The notes: generated by a model from the sequence alone, not told the origin. Shown: positions 1-7,184, counted from the stretch's first letter. The stretch: DNA of 16,399 nucleotides from an uncultured Butyricicoccus sp. (GCA_900544475.1 UQVU01000028.1:1-16399), one strand, 5' to 3'. Program-made: numbers and translations.

Positions 1-120
1 AATCAGCAAATCTCTCTCTTAGACTGTCGAAAAACTTCGTTTTTCCGACAATCTGTGTTCTGACTTCGCAGAACACGAGTCGTCCGAAAGTTCCCATACG
101 GAAACTTTCTCCCTCCAGAA

Positions 121-150
121 GTAAAAAAACCGAGGTACACGCCCCCGGTT
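121..150 (-). terminator. Terminator-like hairpin with T-run on the minus strand
   Basis: Read on the minus strand, a 7-bp stem (ACCGGGG paired with CCTCGGT, one G-U pair) with a 7-nt loop is followed by seven T residues. No minus-strand gene lies just upstream of it in the window. On the plus strand the same stem is followed by only four T residues, so it could also serve weakly for a plus-strand gene to the left. Confidence 0.4.
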
Positions 151-155
151 TTCAT

Positions 156-178
156 GCGTTTGCTCCGCAAACGCTTTT
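156..178 (+). terminator. Perfect 8-bp hairpin followed by TTTT
   Basis: GCGTTTGC at 156-163 pairs perfectly with GCAAACGC at 167-174 around a TCC loop, followed by four T residues. It could end transcription of a plus-strand gene lying left of the window. The short T-run makes it weak, and it is also part of the surrounding hairpin array. Confidence 0.35.
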
Positions 179-298
179 GAATGCGCTGTCGCGCGATTGC
201 TTCCCTGCGCGAAAACGAACCTCACCGACAGTCGGCATCTTTCTTAACAGGGTATAAATAAATGCTCGAATATCCTCAGTTTTTGTACCCCTTGGCGA

Positions 299-327
299 TT
301 GATTTATTTCGTAAAAACAGGTAGAAT
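299..327 (+). promoter_or_regulatory. Sigma-A-type promoter of purL
   Basis: TTGATT at 299-304 and TAGAAT at 322-327 are separated by 17 nt, a near-consensus housekeeping promoter. Transcription would start near 334 and leave a leader of only about 30 nt. There is therefore little room for a purine riboswitch between this promoter and the gene. Confidence 0.7.
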
Positions 328-365
328 AAAGTTATCTTGCAACATAAAGGAGAGGACACGATAAA

Positions 366-3300
366 ATGAGCGTTAATCGTTGTTATTCCGAAAAGAAACC
401 CGGCTTCGATGTCGAAGCGCGCAGCCTGTTCTCCAGCCTGCACGATCTGCTGGAGATCAAGAACCTGACGCACGTACGGTATCTCTGCCGCTACGATGCC
501 GAGGGTCTGACGCAGGAAACCTATGAAAAGGCCAAGGGCATCGTTTTCTCCGAGCCGATGGCGGATGTCTGCTATGATGAGGACTTCCCCCGTCCGGAGG
601 GTGCGCATACCGTGCTCGCGGTCGAGCCGCTGCCCGGTCAGTTCGACCAGCGTGCGGACTCCTGCGCACAGTGCATTCAGCTGCTCACCGGCGGCGAACG
701 CCCGACCGTCGCAGCAGCCAAGATCTACGTCCTCGAAGGCGCACTGACCGCCGAGGATATGGACAAGATCCGCGGCTACCTCATCAACCCCGTGGACACC
801 CGCGAGGCGTCCATGGACAAGCCCGCGACCCTGAAGGTCGAGTACGCGGTCCCGACGACTGTCGCTTCCGTTGTCGGCTTTACGCACATGGATGAGGCTG
901 CCCTCTCCGAGATGCTGCATAACATGGGGCTTGCGATGGATCTGGACGACCTCAAGTTCCTCCAGACCTACTTCCGCGACACCGAAAAGCGCGACCCCAC
1001 CATCACTGAGGTGCGCATGGTCGATACCTACTGGTCCGACCACTGCCGCCACACCACCTTCCTCACCCAGATCGACGACGTAAAGTTCGAGGACCAGATG
1101 GTGCAGGACGCATTCGACCGCTATATGGCGGCACGTGTCGAAGTCTACGGCGAAGAAAAGGCCGCAAAGCGTCCGGTCACGCTGATGGACATGGGTACCA
1201 TCGCGGCCAAGGTACTCAGGAAGCGCGGCTACCTCAAGAACATCGACGAGTCCGAGGAGATCAACGCCTGCTCCATCAAGGTAAAGGCGCTCGTAAACGG
1301 TCACTACGAGGACTGGCTGCTCATGTTCAAGAACGAGACCCACAACCACCCGACCGAGATCGAACCGTTCGGCGGCGCGGCGACCTGCCTCGGCGGCGCC
1401 ATCCGCGACCCGCTCTCCGGCCGCTCCTACGTCTATCAGGCGATGCGCGTGACCGGCGCGGGCGACCCGACCGTTCCCCTCTCTGAAACGCTCGAACACA
1501 AGCTGCCGCAGCGCAAGCTGTGCCAGACCGCCGCGGCAGGCTACTCCTCCTACGGCAACCAGATCGGCCTTGCGACCGGTCTTGTACACGAGATCTACCA
1601 TCCGGGCTATGTTGCAAAGCGCATGGAGATCGGCGCTGTTGTCGGCGCGGCTCCCATCGAAAACGTCATCCGCGAGGTCCCCGAGCCGGGCGACATCGTT
1701 ATCCTGCTCGGCGGCAAGACCGGCCGCGACGGCTGCGGCGGCGCTACCGGCTCCTCCAAGAAGCACACCGAGGAATCGCTTGAAACCTGCGGCGCAGAGG
1801 TCCAGAAGGGCAACCCGCCCGAGGAGCGTAAGATCCAGCGTCTGTTCCGCGACGGCAATGTGACCCGCATGATCCGCCGCTGCAACGACTTCGGCGCGGG
1901 CGGCGTATCCGTTGCCATCGGCGAGCTGGCGGACGGTCTGGACATCGACCTGAACGCCGTTCCGAAGAAGTATGACGGCCTCGACGGCACCGAGCTTGCG
2001 ATTTCCGAGTCGCAGGAGCGCATGGCTGTCGTAGTCCGCGCAAAGGACGTCGATGCCTTCATCGCGGCTGCTGCCAAGGAGAACATCGAGGCTGTCGTTG
2101 TTGCGACCGTCACCGACAAGAACCGCCTGTGCATGACCTGGAACGGCACCAAGATCGTTGACGTTTCCCGCGACTTCCTCAACACCAACGGCTGCTCCAA
2201 GCACGTTGACGCCGAGGTAGGCGCACTGCCGACCCCGTCCATCTCCTGCGCACCGGACGGTGCTTCCGAAAAGGAAAAGCTGCTGAACCTCGCCTCCACC
2301 CTCGGCATCTGCCTCGAGCGCGGTCTGGTCGAGCGCTTCGACGGCTCCATCGGCGCGTCCTCGGTATTCATGCCCTTCGGCGGCAAGTATCAGCTGACCC
2401 CGACGCAGGTCATGGCAGCTACCATGCCGGCGCTCGACGGCCAGTGCGAGACCGCGTCCGTCATGGCGTTCGGCTTCGACCCGTATTTCACCGAACAGAA
2501 CCCGTACCTCGGCGCATCCGCCGCAGTTATCGAGTCGGTTGCGAAGCTCGTTGCCGCAGGCTGTGATTTCGAGACCGCATACCTCACCTTCCAGGAATAC
2601 TTCGAGCGTCTGGGCAAGGACCCGAAGCGCTTCGGCAAGCCGCTGTCTGCTCTGCTCGGCGCGTATGACGCGCAGGAGAACCTGTGCCTCGCGGCCATCG
2701 GCGGCAAGGACTCCATGAGCGGCTCGTTCGACGACATGGACGTTCCGCCCACGCTCGTTTCCTTCGCTATCGCACCGCAGGACGCTTCCCGCCTGATCTC
2801 TCCTGAGTTCAAGGCGGCCGGCCACCCGGTTTACTTCTTCGATGCACCGTACAACATGGACGGCACGCCGGACTACGTCACCATGAAGCACATCTGGAAC
2901 GAGGTCGCAAACCTCATCGCTTCCGGCAAGGCGGTTTCTGCGTGGGCGCTGACCACCGGCGGCATCGCAGAGGGTATCGCCAAGATGTCCCTCGGCAATA
3001 AGGTAGGCTTCGCGGTCGATGAAGGCTTCCCGACCGACGCGCTCTACATGAAGAACTTCGGCGGCATTCTGGTCGAGGCGGCGTGCGAGCTGCCGGCCCA
3101 GTGGTATGTCGGTCAGACCACCGCAGACGAAAAGATTACCATCGCCGGCGAGTCGGTTTCCATCGATGAGCTGACCCGCGCCTTCGAGGGCAAGCTCGAA
3201 AGCGTATTCCCGACCAGGGCAGCCGCTTCCGATGACCACCTCACCACGGTTTCCTTCACCGAGCGCAACGTTTCCGCTCCGGCGGTCAAGAGCGCAAAGC

Positions 3301-4097
3301 CGCTCGCGGTCATTCCGGTATTCCCGGGCACCAACTGCGAGTACGACACCGCGCGTGCAGTTGAGAATGCAGGCGGCGCGGCTGAGATCGTTGTTGTCCG
3401 CAACTTCTCCGCAGACGCGCTCCGCGAGAGCGCAGAGCAGCTCGAGAGCGCCATCCGCCGTGCGCAGATGGTCATTCTGCCGGGCGGCTTCTCCGGCGGC
3501 GACGAGCCGGACGGCTCGGGCAAGTTCATTGCCTCCTTCCTGCGCGGCCCCGGCATCAAGGACAGCATCCATGAGCTGCTGAACCGCCGCGACGGCCTGA
3601 TGCTCGGCATCTGCAACGGCTTCCAGGCGCTCATCAAGCTGGGTCTGGTGCCCTACGGCGAGATCCGCGACGAGATGACCGGCGAGGACCCGACCCTGAC
3701 CTTCAACCTCATCGGCCGTCACCAGAGCCGCTACGCAACCACCCGTGTTGCGTCCGTGAAGAGCCCGTGGCTGTCCTCCTGCAACGTCGGCGACCTGCAC
3801 TCCATCGCGTTCTCGCACGGCGAAGGCCGCTTCGTAGCACCGCAGCACGTGATTGACGACCTCGCAAAGAACGGTCAGATCGCGTTCCAGTACACCGACC
3901 TTGCGGGCGCTCCGTCCATGGACATCGCGTGGAACCCGAACGGCTCGATGTGCGCGATTGAGGGTATCACCTCTCCGGACGGCCGTGTACTCGGCAAGAT
4001 GGGCCATACCGAGCGTTACAGCCCGTTTGTCGGCAAGAACATCTACGGCGAAAAGTATCAGCCGCTGTTCGCAAACGGCGTAAAATACTTCAAGTAA
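366..4097 (+). CDS. purL: Phosphoribosylformylglycinamidine synthase, single-chain (PurL)
   Basis: This enzyme catalyses the fourth step of de novo purine synthesis: FGAR plus glutamine plus ATP gives FGAM, in the cytosol. The 1243-residue chain fuses the synthetase and glutaminase parts, so purS and purQ are not expected nearby. Visible signatures are WSDHCRH (223-229), FKNETHNHP (from 321), the glycine-rich GAGGVSVAIGE and a second-half GGKDSMSG. The C-terminal class I glutamine amidotransferase begins near residue 1005, with nucleophile Cys1083 in GICNGFQ and His1151/Glu1153 in SHGEG. Length matches the long clostridial form (about 1240 residues; the E. coli form is nearer 1295). The ATG at 366 is set by AAAGGAGAGG at 346-355. 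The gene has its own promoter and no strong terminator, so it may be co-transcribed with the thioesterase. No other pur gene is in the window. The chain is intact. Confidence 0.97.
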   Translation: MSVNRCYSEKKPGFDVEARSLFSSLHDLLEIKNLTHVRYLCRYDAEGLTQETYEKAKGIVFSEPMADVCYDEDFPRPEGAHTVLAVEPLPGQFDQRADSCAQCIQLLTGGERPTVAAAKIYVLEGALTAEDMDKIRGYLINPVDTREASMDKPATLKVEYAVPTTVASVVGFTHMDEAALSEMLHNMGLAMDLDDLKFLQTYFRDTEKRDPTITEVRMVDTYWSDHCRHTTFLTQIDDVKFEDQMVQDAFDRYMAARVEVYGEEKAAKRPVTLMDMGTIAAKVLRKRGYLKNIDESEEINACSIKVKALVNGHYEDWLLMFKNETHNHPTEIEPFGGAATCLGGAIRDPLSGRSYVYQAMRVTGAGDPTVPLSETLEHKLPQRKLCQTAAAGYSSYGNQIGLATGLVHEIYHPGYVAKRMEIGAVVGAAPIENVIREVPEPGDIVILLGGKTGRDGCGGATGSSKKHTEESLETCGAEVQKGNPPEERKIQRLFRDGNVTRMIRRCNDFGAGGVSVAIGELADGLDIDLNAVPKKYDGLDGTELAISESQERMAVVVRAKDVDAFIAAAAKENIEAVVVATVTDKNRLCMTWNGTKIVDVSRDFLNTNGCSKHVDAEVGALPTPSISCAPDGASEKEKLLNLASTLGICLERGLVERFDGSIGASSVFMPFGGKYQLTPTQVMAATMPALDGQCETASVMAFGFDPYFTEQNPYLGASAAVIESVAKLVAAGCDFETAYLTFQEYFERLGKDPKRFGKPLSALLGAYDAQENLCLAAIGGKDSMSGSFDDMDVPPTLVSFAIAPQDASRLISPEFKAAGHPVYFFDAPYNMDGTPDYVTMKHIWNEVANLIASGKAVSAWALTTGGIAEGIAKMSLGNKVGFAVDEGFPTDALYMKNFGGILVEAACELPAQWYVGQTTADEKITIAGESVSIDELTRAFEGKLESVFPTRAAASDDHLTTVSFTERNVSAPAVKSAKPLAVIPVFPGTNCEYDTARAVENAGGAAEIVVVRNFSADALRESAEQLESAIRRAQMVILPGGFSGGDEPDGSGKFIASFLRGPGIKDSIHELLNRRDGLMLGICNGFQALIKLGLVPYGEIRDEMTGEDPTLTFNLIGRHQSRYATTRVASVKSPWLSSCNVGDLHSIAFSHGEGRFVAPQHVIDDLAKNGQIAFQYTDLAGAPSMDIAWNPNGSMCAIEGITSPDGRVLGKMGHTERYSPFVGKNIYGEKYQPLFANGVKYFK

Positions 4098-4116
4098 GCA
4101 CGAAGATAGAGAAAAC

Positions 4117-4208
4117 AGAGTGTGGCGAGTGAAGTGTGCAGAGTACATATTTCTTCATCCTTCCCTCTCCGCTCTTCTTATTTCTCTTCACTCTGCACTC
4201 TCCACTCT
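4117..4208 (+). repeat. Imperfect inverted repeat with GAGTG/CACTC low-complexity arms
   Basis: The purL-thioesterase gap holds a purine-rich arm of GAGTG-like units (4117-4144) and a complementary pyrimidine-rich arm (4190-4208). GTGCAGAGT (4136-4144) pairs perfectly with 4190-4198, and AGAGTG (4117-4122) with CACTCT (4203-4208). It could fold into a long interrupted hairpin just ahead of the next ribosome-binding site. There is no T-run, so it is a poor terminator. It resembles a spreading intergenic repeat. Confidence 0.45.
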
Positions 4209-4225
4209 ATAAAAGGGGTTTTCCC

Positions 4226-4645
4226 ATGATTCCATACGAACACAAGGTTCAGTATTACGAAACCGACGGCATGGGCATCGTCCACCACTCGAACTACATT
4301 CGCTGGTTCGAGGAGGCACGTGTTGACCTGCTCGAGCAGCTCGGCTTCGGCTACGACCGCATCGAGGCCGAGGGTTACAGCGGCCCGGTGCTCGAGGTCG
4401 CGTGCCAGTACAAGACGATGAGCCGCTTCGGCGAAACCGTGCGCATCGAGGCGACCATCACCCAATACAACGGCGTGCGCATGACGCTGCACTACAACGT
4501 CTTTGACAAGGCGACCGGCGAGCTTCGCTGCACGGGCGACAGCCGCCACTGCTTCATCAATTCGGACGGCCACCCCGCCGTTCTGCGCCGCTGCTGGCCG
4601 GAGTTCGACCACGCGCTCGCGTCCCATGTTACCGCCGAAAAATAA
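4226..4645 (+). CDS. Acyl-CoA thioesterase, 4HBT/YbgC-type hotdog fold
   Basis: This 139-residue protein belongs to the 4-hydroxybenzoyl-CoA thioesterase (YbgC-like) family, which hydrolyses acyl-CoA thioesters in the cytosol. The substrate cannot be told from sequence. The family signature YYETDGMGIVHHSNYIRWFEEAR spans residues 10-32; Asp14 corresponds to the catalytic Asp of 4HBT and is followed by the HHSNY segment at the start of the long hotdog helix. The start at 4226 is chosen because AAAAGGGG lies at 4211-4218. An in-frame ATG at 4136 would add 30 hydrophobic residues translated from the intergenic inverted repeat and lacks a ribosome-binding site. The gene lies 128 bases after purL with no convincing promoter of its own, and ends in a strong terminator. 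Confidence 0.88.
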   Translation: MIPYEHKVQYYETDGMGIVHHSNYIRWFEEARVDLLEQLGFGYDRIEAEGYSGPVLEVACQYKTMSRFGETVRIEATITQYNGVRMTLHYNVFDKATGELRCTGDSRHCFINSDGHPAVLRRCWPEFDHALASHVTAEK

Positions 4646-4655
4646 AGACAAACAA

Positions 4656-4701
4656 AAAACCGGCTCTCCCAGAGGTGTTTTCCCTCGGCAGAGCCGGTTT
4701 T
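4656..4701. terminator. Bidirectional Rho-independent terminator, thioesterase and SLH gene
   Basis: A perfect 12-bp stem, AAAACCGGCTCT (4656-4667) with AGAGCCGGTTTT (4690-4701), encloses a 22-nt loop that can add further pairs (GAGG with CCTC). T-rich flanks occur on both strands. It sits between convergent genes and should stop both transcripts. Confidence 0.88.
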
Positions 4702-4713
4702 CTCTATCTCTAT

Positions 4714-5820
4714 TTATTGGACATAATACACCGCGACGACCTCGCCGTCCTTGACGGAAGGATAGCAGCGGCTGTATTCCGAGCCGGTGCTGACGGGCGA
4801 GGTGATCTGGTGATACGGCTCGCCCGTGTCAATGGCCACGCAGTCCGAGGACACCGGATACTTTCCGAGAATGCCGTTCTCGTCCCCGTTGAAGGTGAAC
4901 TCGCCGTTTTTATAGCTTGCCTCGCGGTCGATGGCGTGCGTGCCCTCGATGGTGATATACATCGTGCTGCCCTCGCGTCTGAGACCGGAATACTGCACGA
5001 GTCCCTCATAGGTCACGGAGGGGGCGTAGTTCTCGATCACGACGTCGCTGTAACTCTGTGCGCCGATGCACAAGCTCACGGTATCCTTGCGCTCGTGGTA
5101 GACTGCGCCGCCCGAGCCGCCGTTCTGGGTCAGATGGAGCGCACGGTACAGCATGACCGCCATTTCCGCGCGGGTGACAGGCGCGGTCGGGTTGAGCTTG
5201 CCGTTCGTGCCGCCGATGACCTTGGCGTTCGTCAGTGCGCCGACAGCCTCCTGCGCGTACTCCTTGACCGAGGCCGCGTCCGTAAAGCCGGTGATAGAGC
5301 CGCTTCGCAGCGAAAGGTCGGTGCGGTCGATGGTGCGCTTGAGAAACACCATGGCGTCCTGTCGGCTCATGGTCTGCTGCGGCAGAAAACGGTTGTCCGC
5401 CGTGCCGGTCGCAACGCCGAGCGCACGCGCCGCCGCAACGGATTTCGCGTAATACTCGGTGGAGGGTACGTCGCTGAAGTCCTGCTGCGCGGGTACGGCG
5501 CCGCTTTCGAGTGCGCTGCTCATGCCGTAGGCGCGGTCGAGCATAACGATGAAGTCCGCCCGCGTGATGGCGTTTCTCGGATAAAACAGGTGGTCGCCGC
5601 GGCCCTGAATGACGCCCGCGACCGCAAGCGTATCCACCTCGCGAAACGCCCACGAGTAGCCGTCATCCACATCGTAAAAGTAAACCGAATGGTCCGGCAG
5701 ATAGGCATATGTTTCGGTCGTGACCGCGGTTTCCGCTGCTGCGCCGCATGCGGTGACAGTGCCTGCCGTAACGGCGGCCGTAAGCAGCACCGCCGCTGTC
5801 AGCCTACACGTTCTTTTCAT
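4714..5820 (-). CDS. SLH-domain surface protein, possibly a lipoprotein
   Basis: This 368-residue secreted protein should be held at the cell wall through S-layer homology domains. It has a basic start and hydrophobic signal (residues 2-24), then three SLH modules at about 45-98, 114-165 and 178-228. These end in the TRAE-type motifs ITRADF, MSRQDA and VTRAEM. The last 130 residues (240-368) form an unrecognised domain rich in beta-type sequence. VTAC at residues 22-25 fits a lipobox, so Cys25 may be lipidated; otherwise signal peptidase I would cleave near the AAA that follows. The start at 5820 is set by AAGGAG (5828-5833), which excludes an upstream in-frame ATG at 5868. The gene has its own promoter and shares the convergent terminator. 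SLH domains commonly bind pyruvylated wall polymers; the role of the C-terminal domain is unknown. Confidence 0.85.
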   Translation of the reverse strand: MKRTCRLTAAVLLTAAVTAGTVTACGAAAETAVTTETYAYLPDHSVYFYDVDDGYSWAFREVDTLAVAGVIQGRGDHLFYPRNAITRADFIVMLDRAYGMSSALESGAVPAQQDFSDVPSTEYYAKSVAAARALGVATGTADNRFLPQQTMSRQDAMVFLKRTIDRTDLSLRSGSITGFTDAASVKEYAQEAVGALTNAKVIGGTNGKLNPTAPVTRAEMAVMLYRALHLTQNGGSGGAVYHERKDTVSLCIGAQSYSDVVIENYAPSVTYEGLVQYSGLRREGSTMYITIEGTHAIDREASYKNGEFTFNGDENGILGKYPVSSDCVAIDTGEPYHQITSPVSTGSEYSRCYPSVKDGEVVAVYYVQ

Positions 5821-5847
5821 AAACTTTCTCCTTGCCCGGATGGGGTG

Positions 5848-5875
5848 TACATAGGTCTTGTTCCCCACCTATGTA
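5848..5875 (-). promoter_or_regulatory. Leader hairpin upstream of the SLH gene
   Basis: TACATAGG (5848-5855) and CCTATGTA (5868-5875) form a perfect 8-bp inverted repeat with a 12-nt loop. It lies between the -10 box and the ribosome-binding site, so it falls in the 5' leader of the mRNA or could be a protein-binding site. The next leader bases include CCCC able to pair with the GGGG in the loop, suggesting alternative folds. Function is inferred only. Confidence 0.4.
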
Positions 5876-5888
5876 AACTTTCTGCAAT

Positions 5889-5917
5889 ATTATATCATAT
5901 TCTTCCCCACCTGACAA
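5889..5917 (-). promoter_or_regulatory. Near-consensus sigma-A promoter of the SLH gene
   Basis: On the minus strand TTGTCA (5912-5917) and a perfect TATAAT (5889-5894) are separated by exactly 17 nt. This predicts strong vegetative expression from about 60 bases upstream of the start codon. Confidence 0.8.
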
Positions 5918-5940
5918 GTTAAATTATAGATAAACTTGTC
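5913..5940. promoter_or_regulatory. Inverted repeat overlapping the -35 box (possible operator)
   Basis: GACAAGTT (5913-5920) and AACTTGTC (5933-5940) are perfect 8-bp arms around an AT-rich 12-nt centre. One arm covers most of the SLH gene's -35 box. It has no GC-rich stem and no T-run, so an operator for a dimeric regulator fits better than a terminator of the sdpI-like gene. Confidence 0.45.
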
Positions 5941-5991
5941 GAGGGACGGTCTGCGCCGGTTTTTTCGTGCGACGCGCCGCCCCTCTTTTCG

Positions 5992-6642
5992 TCATTTTTC
6001 CTGCTCCTCGCGGTAGATTTTCCAGCTGAAAACAGTTGGAACGATTACCGCGAGCGCGAGCGGTACGAACAGCATCGCAAACTTCGCGCGGCTGTCCGGG
6101 AGAAACGCCCCCGCCGCGCCAAGCAGGCCGGAGGCGAAGAACATCCGCCCGGCGATGCGATGCGTGCGCGTCCAGACCGCCTCGCTCGAAAGCGTCCACG
6201 GATTCTTGACGCCGCAGTACCAGTTCATGCGGAACCGCGGCATGACGTTGCCGAGGTAGACCATCATGAGGCTCACGAGCAGGCATACCACGCCCGAAAC
6301 ATTGACCGTGCCCGGGCGCAGCGCTTCGGTGATGCAGATGCCGGTCATCGCCACGAGGAACAGCAGCGTCACAAGCTGAATGCCAAGATAGGCGTCGCCG
6401 AACTTACCGTAATTTTTGTTTTTCGGGTCGATCTTCGGCAGGAAGCAGAACATCGCCTCGAGCATCGGCGCCATCGCCGCAATCACCCACAGCTGCGCCT
6501 TTGCGCCGTAATCGACCGCGCCGTCGAAATCCCAGTGCATCGGCACCTCGGCCGGCAGACGGCGGTACACCGCCGCGATCATCACCAGCGGCAGCAGCGA
6601 CAGCAGCCATGCCGCAGCCTGCTTTTTATTCGTTTTTTTCAT
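5992..6642 (-). CDS. SdpI-family membrane protein (DUF1648 plus SdpI domain)
   Basis: This 216-residue integral membrane protein has about six membrane segments (roughly 10-27, 50-68, 87-105, 116-132, 163-181, 188-208). The DUF1648 motif LPAEVPMHWDFDGAVD is at 29-44. The SdpI signature runs from GNVMPRF through WYCGVKNPWTLSSEAVWTRTHRIAG at about 131-165. In Bacillus subtilis SdpI gives immunity to the SdpC toxin and signals to the repressor SdpR. Here no SdpC-like toxin is visible, so immunity or toxin sensing is by family only. Its ATG lies 17 bases inside the end of the repressor gene, indicating translational coupling. I see no strong terminator between it and the SLH gene. Confidence 0.88.
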   Translation of the reverse strand: MKKTNKKQAAAWLLSLLPLVMIAAVYRRLPAEVPMHWDFDGAVDYGAKAQLWVIAAMAPMLEAMFCFLPKIDPKNKNYGKFGDAYLGIQLVTLLFLVAMTGICITEALRPGTVNVSGVVCLLVSLMMVYLGNVMPRFRMNWYCGVKNPWTLSSEAVWTRTHRIAGRMFFASGLLGAAGAFLPDSRAKFAMLFVPLALAVIVPTVFSWKIYREEQEK

Positions 6643-6910
6643 CTCTGTCCTCTCCTCTCAATGCGGAAACCCACTCCAGTATCTCATCCACGACCGACAT
6701 ATTCAGCTCGTAGTAAATGTATTTTCCCTGCCGGTCGTCGAGTATCAGTCCGGCGTCGCGCAGGATGGCGAGGTGGTGCGAAACCGTCGCGCCCGACAGG
6801 TCGAAATGCGCCGCGATGTCGCCCGCCGCCATCGGCCCACGCCGCAGCAGCGAGAGAATTTCGCGCCGCACCGGGTCGCTGAGCGCCTTGAAGCTCTGCT
6901 GAAAGCCCAT
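6626..6910 (-). CDS. ArsR-family repressor, SdpR-like
   Basis: This 94-residue winged helix-turn-helix regulator has a helix-turn-helix around residues 29-56, with recognition helix SGATVSHHLAILRDAG, followed by the wing DDRQGKYIYYEL (58-69). The N-terminus FKALSDPVRREIL is typical of the family. The metal-binding ELCVCD motif of ArsR/SmtB sensors is absent, as expected for the SdpR branch, which responds to its partner SdpI at the membrane. The start at 6910 overlaps the stop of the preceding gene as TAATG, with a GAGGGGAG ribosome-binding site just upstream. It probably represses its own operon through an inverted repeat at the promoter (7169-7184). Confidence 0.9.
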   Translation of the reverse strand: MGFQQSFKALSDPVRREILSLLRRGPMAAGDIAAHFDLSGATVSHHLAILRDAGLILDDRQGKYIYYELNMSVVDEILEWVSALRGEDRDEKNE

Positions 6911-7143
6911 TATTCTCCCCTCTTTCGTGCGGTAAACCATGTTTTTCGTCCGCAGGTCGGGCAAAACAGCCACCATTCGTTCCCGACATGCTGACGGAGC
7001 AGCAGCCGGTTCCACGGCAGGCGCAGCTGCTTTCCGCAGAACCGGCACACCAGCTCGCGCCTTGACAGCGCCCGCGCCTGCCACACGATGAGCACCGCCG
7101 CCAGCAGCAGTCCCGCCGAGCAGATTGCAATGGTCGTTTTCAT
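6910..7143 (-). CDS. Small membrane-anchored zinc-ribbon protein
   Basis: This 77-residue protein is the first gene of the sdpR/sdpI-like operon. It has one N-terminal membrane helix (about 3-23), then a basic turn and two CxxC knuckles, CRFC (33-36) and CPTC (61-64), each followed by Gly. They should bind one zinc ion as a ribbon on the cytoplasmic or outer face, depending on topology; the basic residues after the helix favour a cytoplasmic ribbon. The start at 7143 is supported by GGGGAGGA nearby; an ATG six codons upstream has no ribosome-binding site. Its TAA overlaps the repressor ATG by one base. I do not recognise a named family, and its function is unknown. Confidence 0.8.
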   Translation of the reverse strand: MKTTIAICSAGLLLAAVLIVWQARALSRRELVCRFCGKQLRLPWNRLLLRQHVGNEWWLFCPTCGRKTWFTARKRGE

Positions 7144-7168
7144 ATGTTCCTCCCCTTTCATTTTGATG

Positions 7169-7184
7169 TCTATCTAAATATAGA
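7169..7184. promoter_or_regulatory. Candidate operator of the sdpR-like operon
   Basis: TCTAT (7169-7173) and ATAGA (7180-7184) form an AT-rich inverted repeat that touches the -10 box on the minus strand. Position and sequence style suit autorepression by the ArsR-type protein of the operon. No binding evidence exists. Confidence 0.4.

Larger units (their letters stand above)
22..233. repeat. Hairpin-rich intergenic element bounded by an 8-bp inverted repeat
   Basis: This gene-free stretch is a chain of stem-loops. A 15-nt arm at 21-35 pairs with 39-54 around a TTC loop, with one extra base and one mismatch. Positions 55-62 pair perfectly with 69-76. Positions 86-94 pair with 100-109 with one bulge. 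Positions 156-163 pair perfectly with 167-174, and 189-194 with 207-212. The outermost sequence GACTGTCG (22-29) recurs inverted as CGACAGTC (226-233), so the whole block has matching ends, as a small non-autonomous element would. I see no open reading frame with a credible ribosome-binding site. It may also hold the terminator of a gene left of the window. That it is a multi-copy repeat is inference. Confidence 0.5.

Noticed and set aside
19..225. A 68-codon minus-strand frame at the left edge
   Set aside because: It runs entirely through the hairpin array with no ribosome-binding site, and its sequence is unlike a folded protein.
276..4148. An uninterrupted 1290-codon minus-strand frame covering all of purL
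   Set aside because: Its translation is rich in Arg, Ala, Val and Gly with no recognisable domain, and it mirrors purL. Strong GC bias at purL third positions removes stops from the opposite strand. No ribosome-binding site is evident.
4208..4213. TATAAA as a -10 box for the thioesterase
   Set aside because: It overlaps the ribosome-binding site and lies 12 bases before the start codon, with no matching -35 upstream.
4136..4225. A 30-residue hydrophobic N-terminal extension of the thioesterase, looking like a signal peptide
   Set aside because: It is translated from the low-complexity inverted repeat and lacks a ribosome-binding site; the ATG at 4226 has a good one, and hotdog thioesterases of this family start there.
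5941..5991. A terminator for the sdpI-like gene
   Set aside because: Only 4-5-bp imperfect stems can be drawn and the T-run is on the wrong strand, so read-through into the SLH region remains possible.
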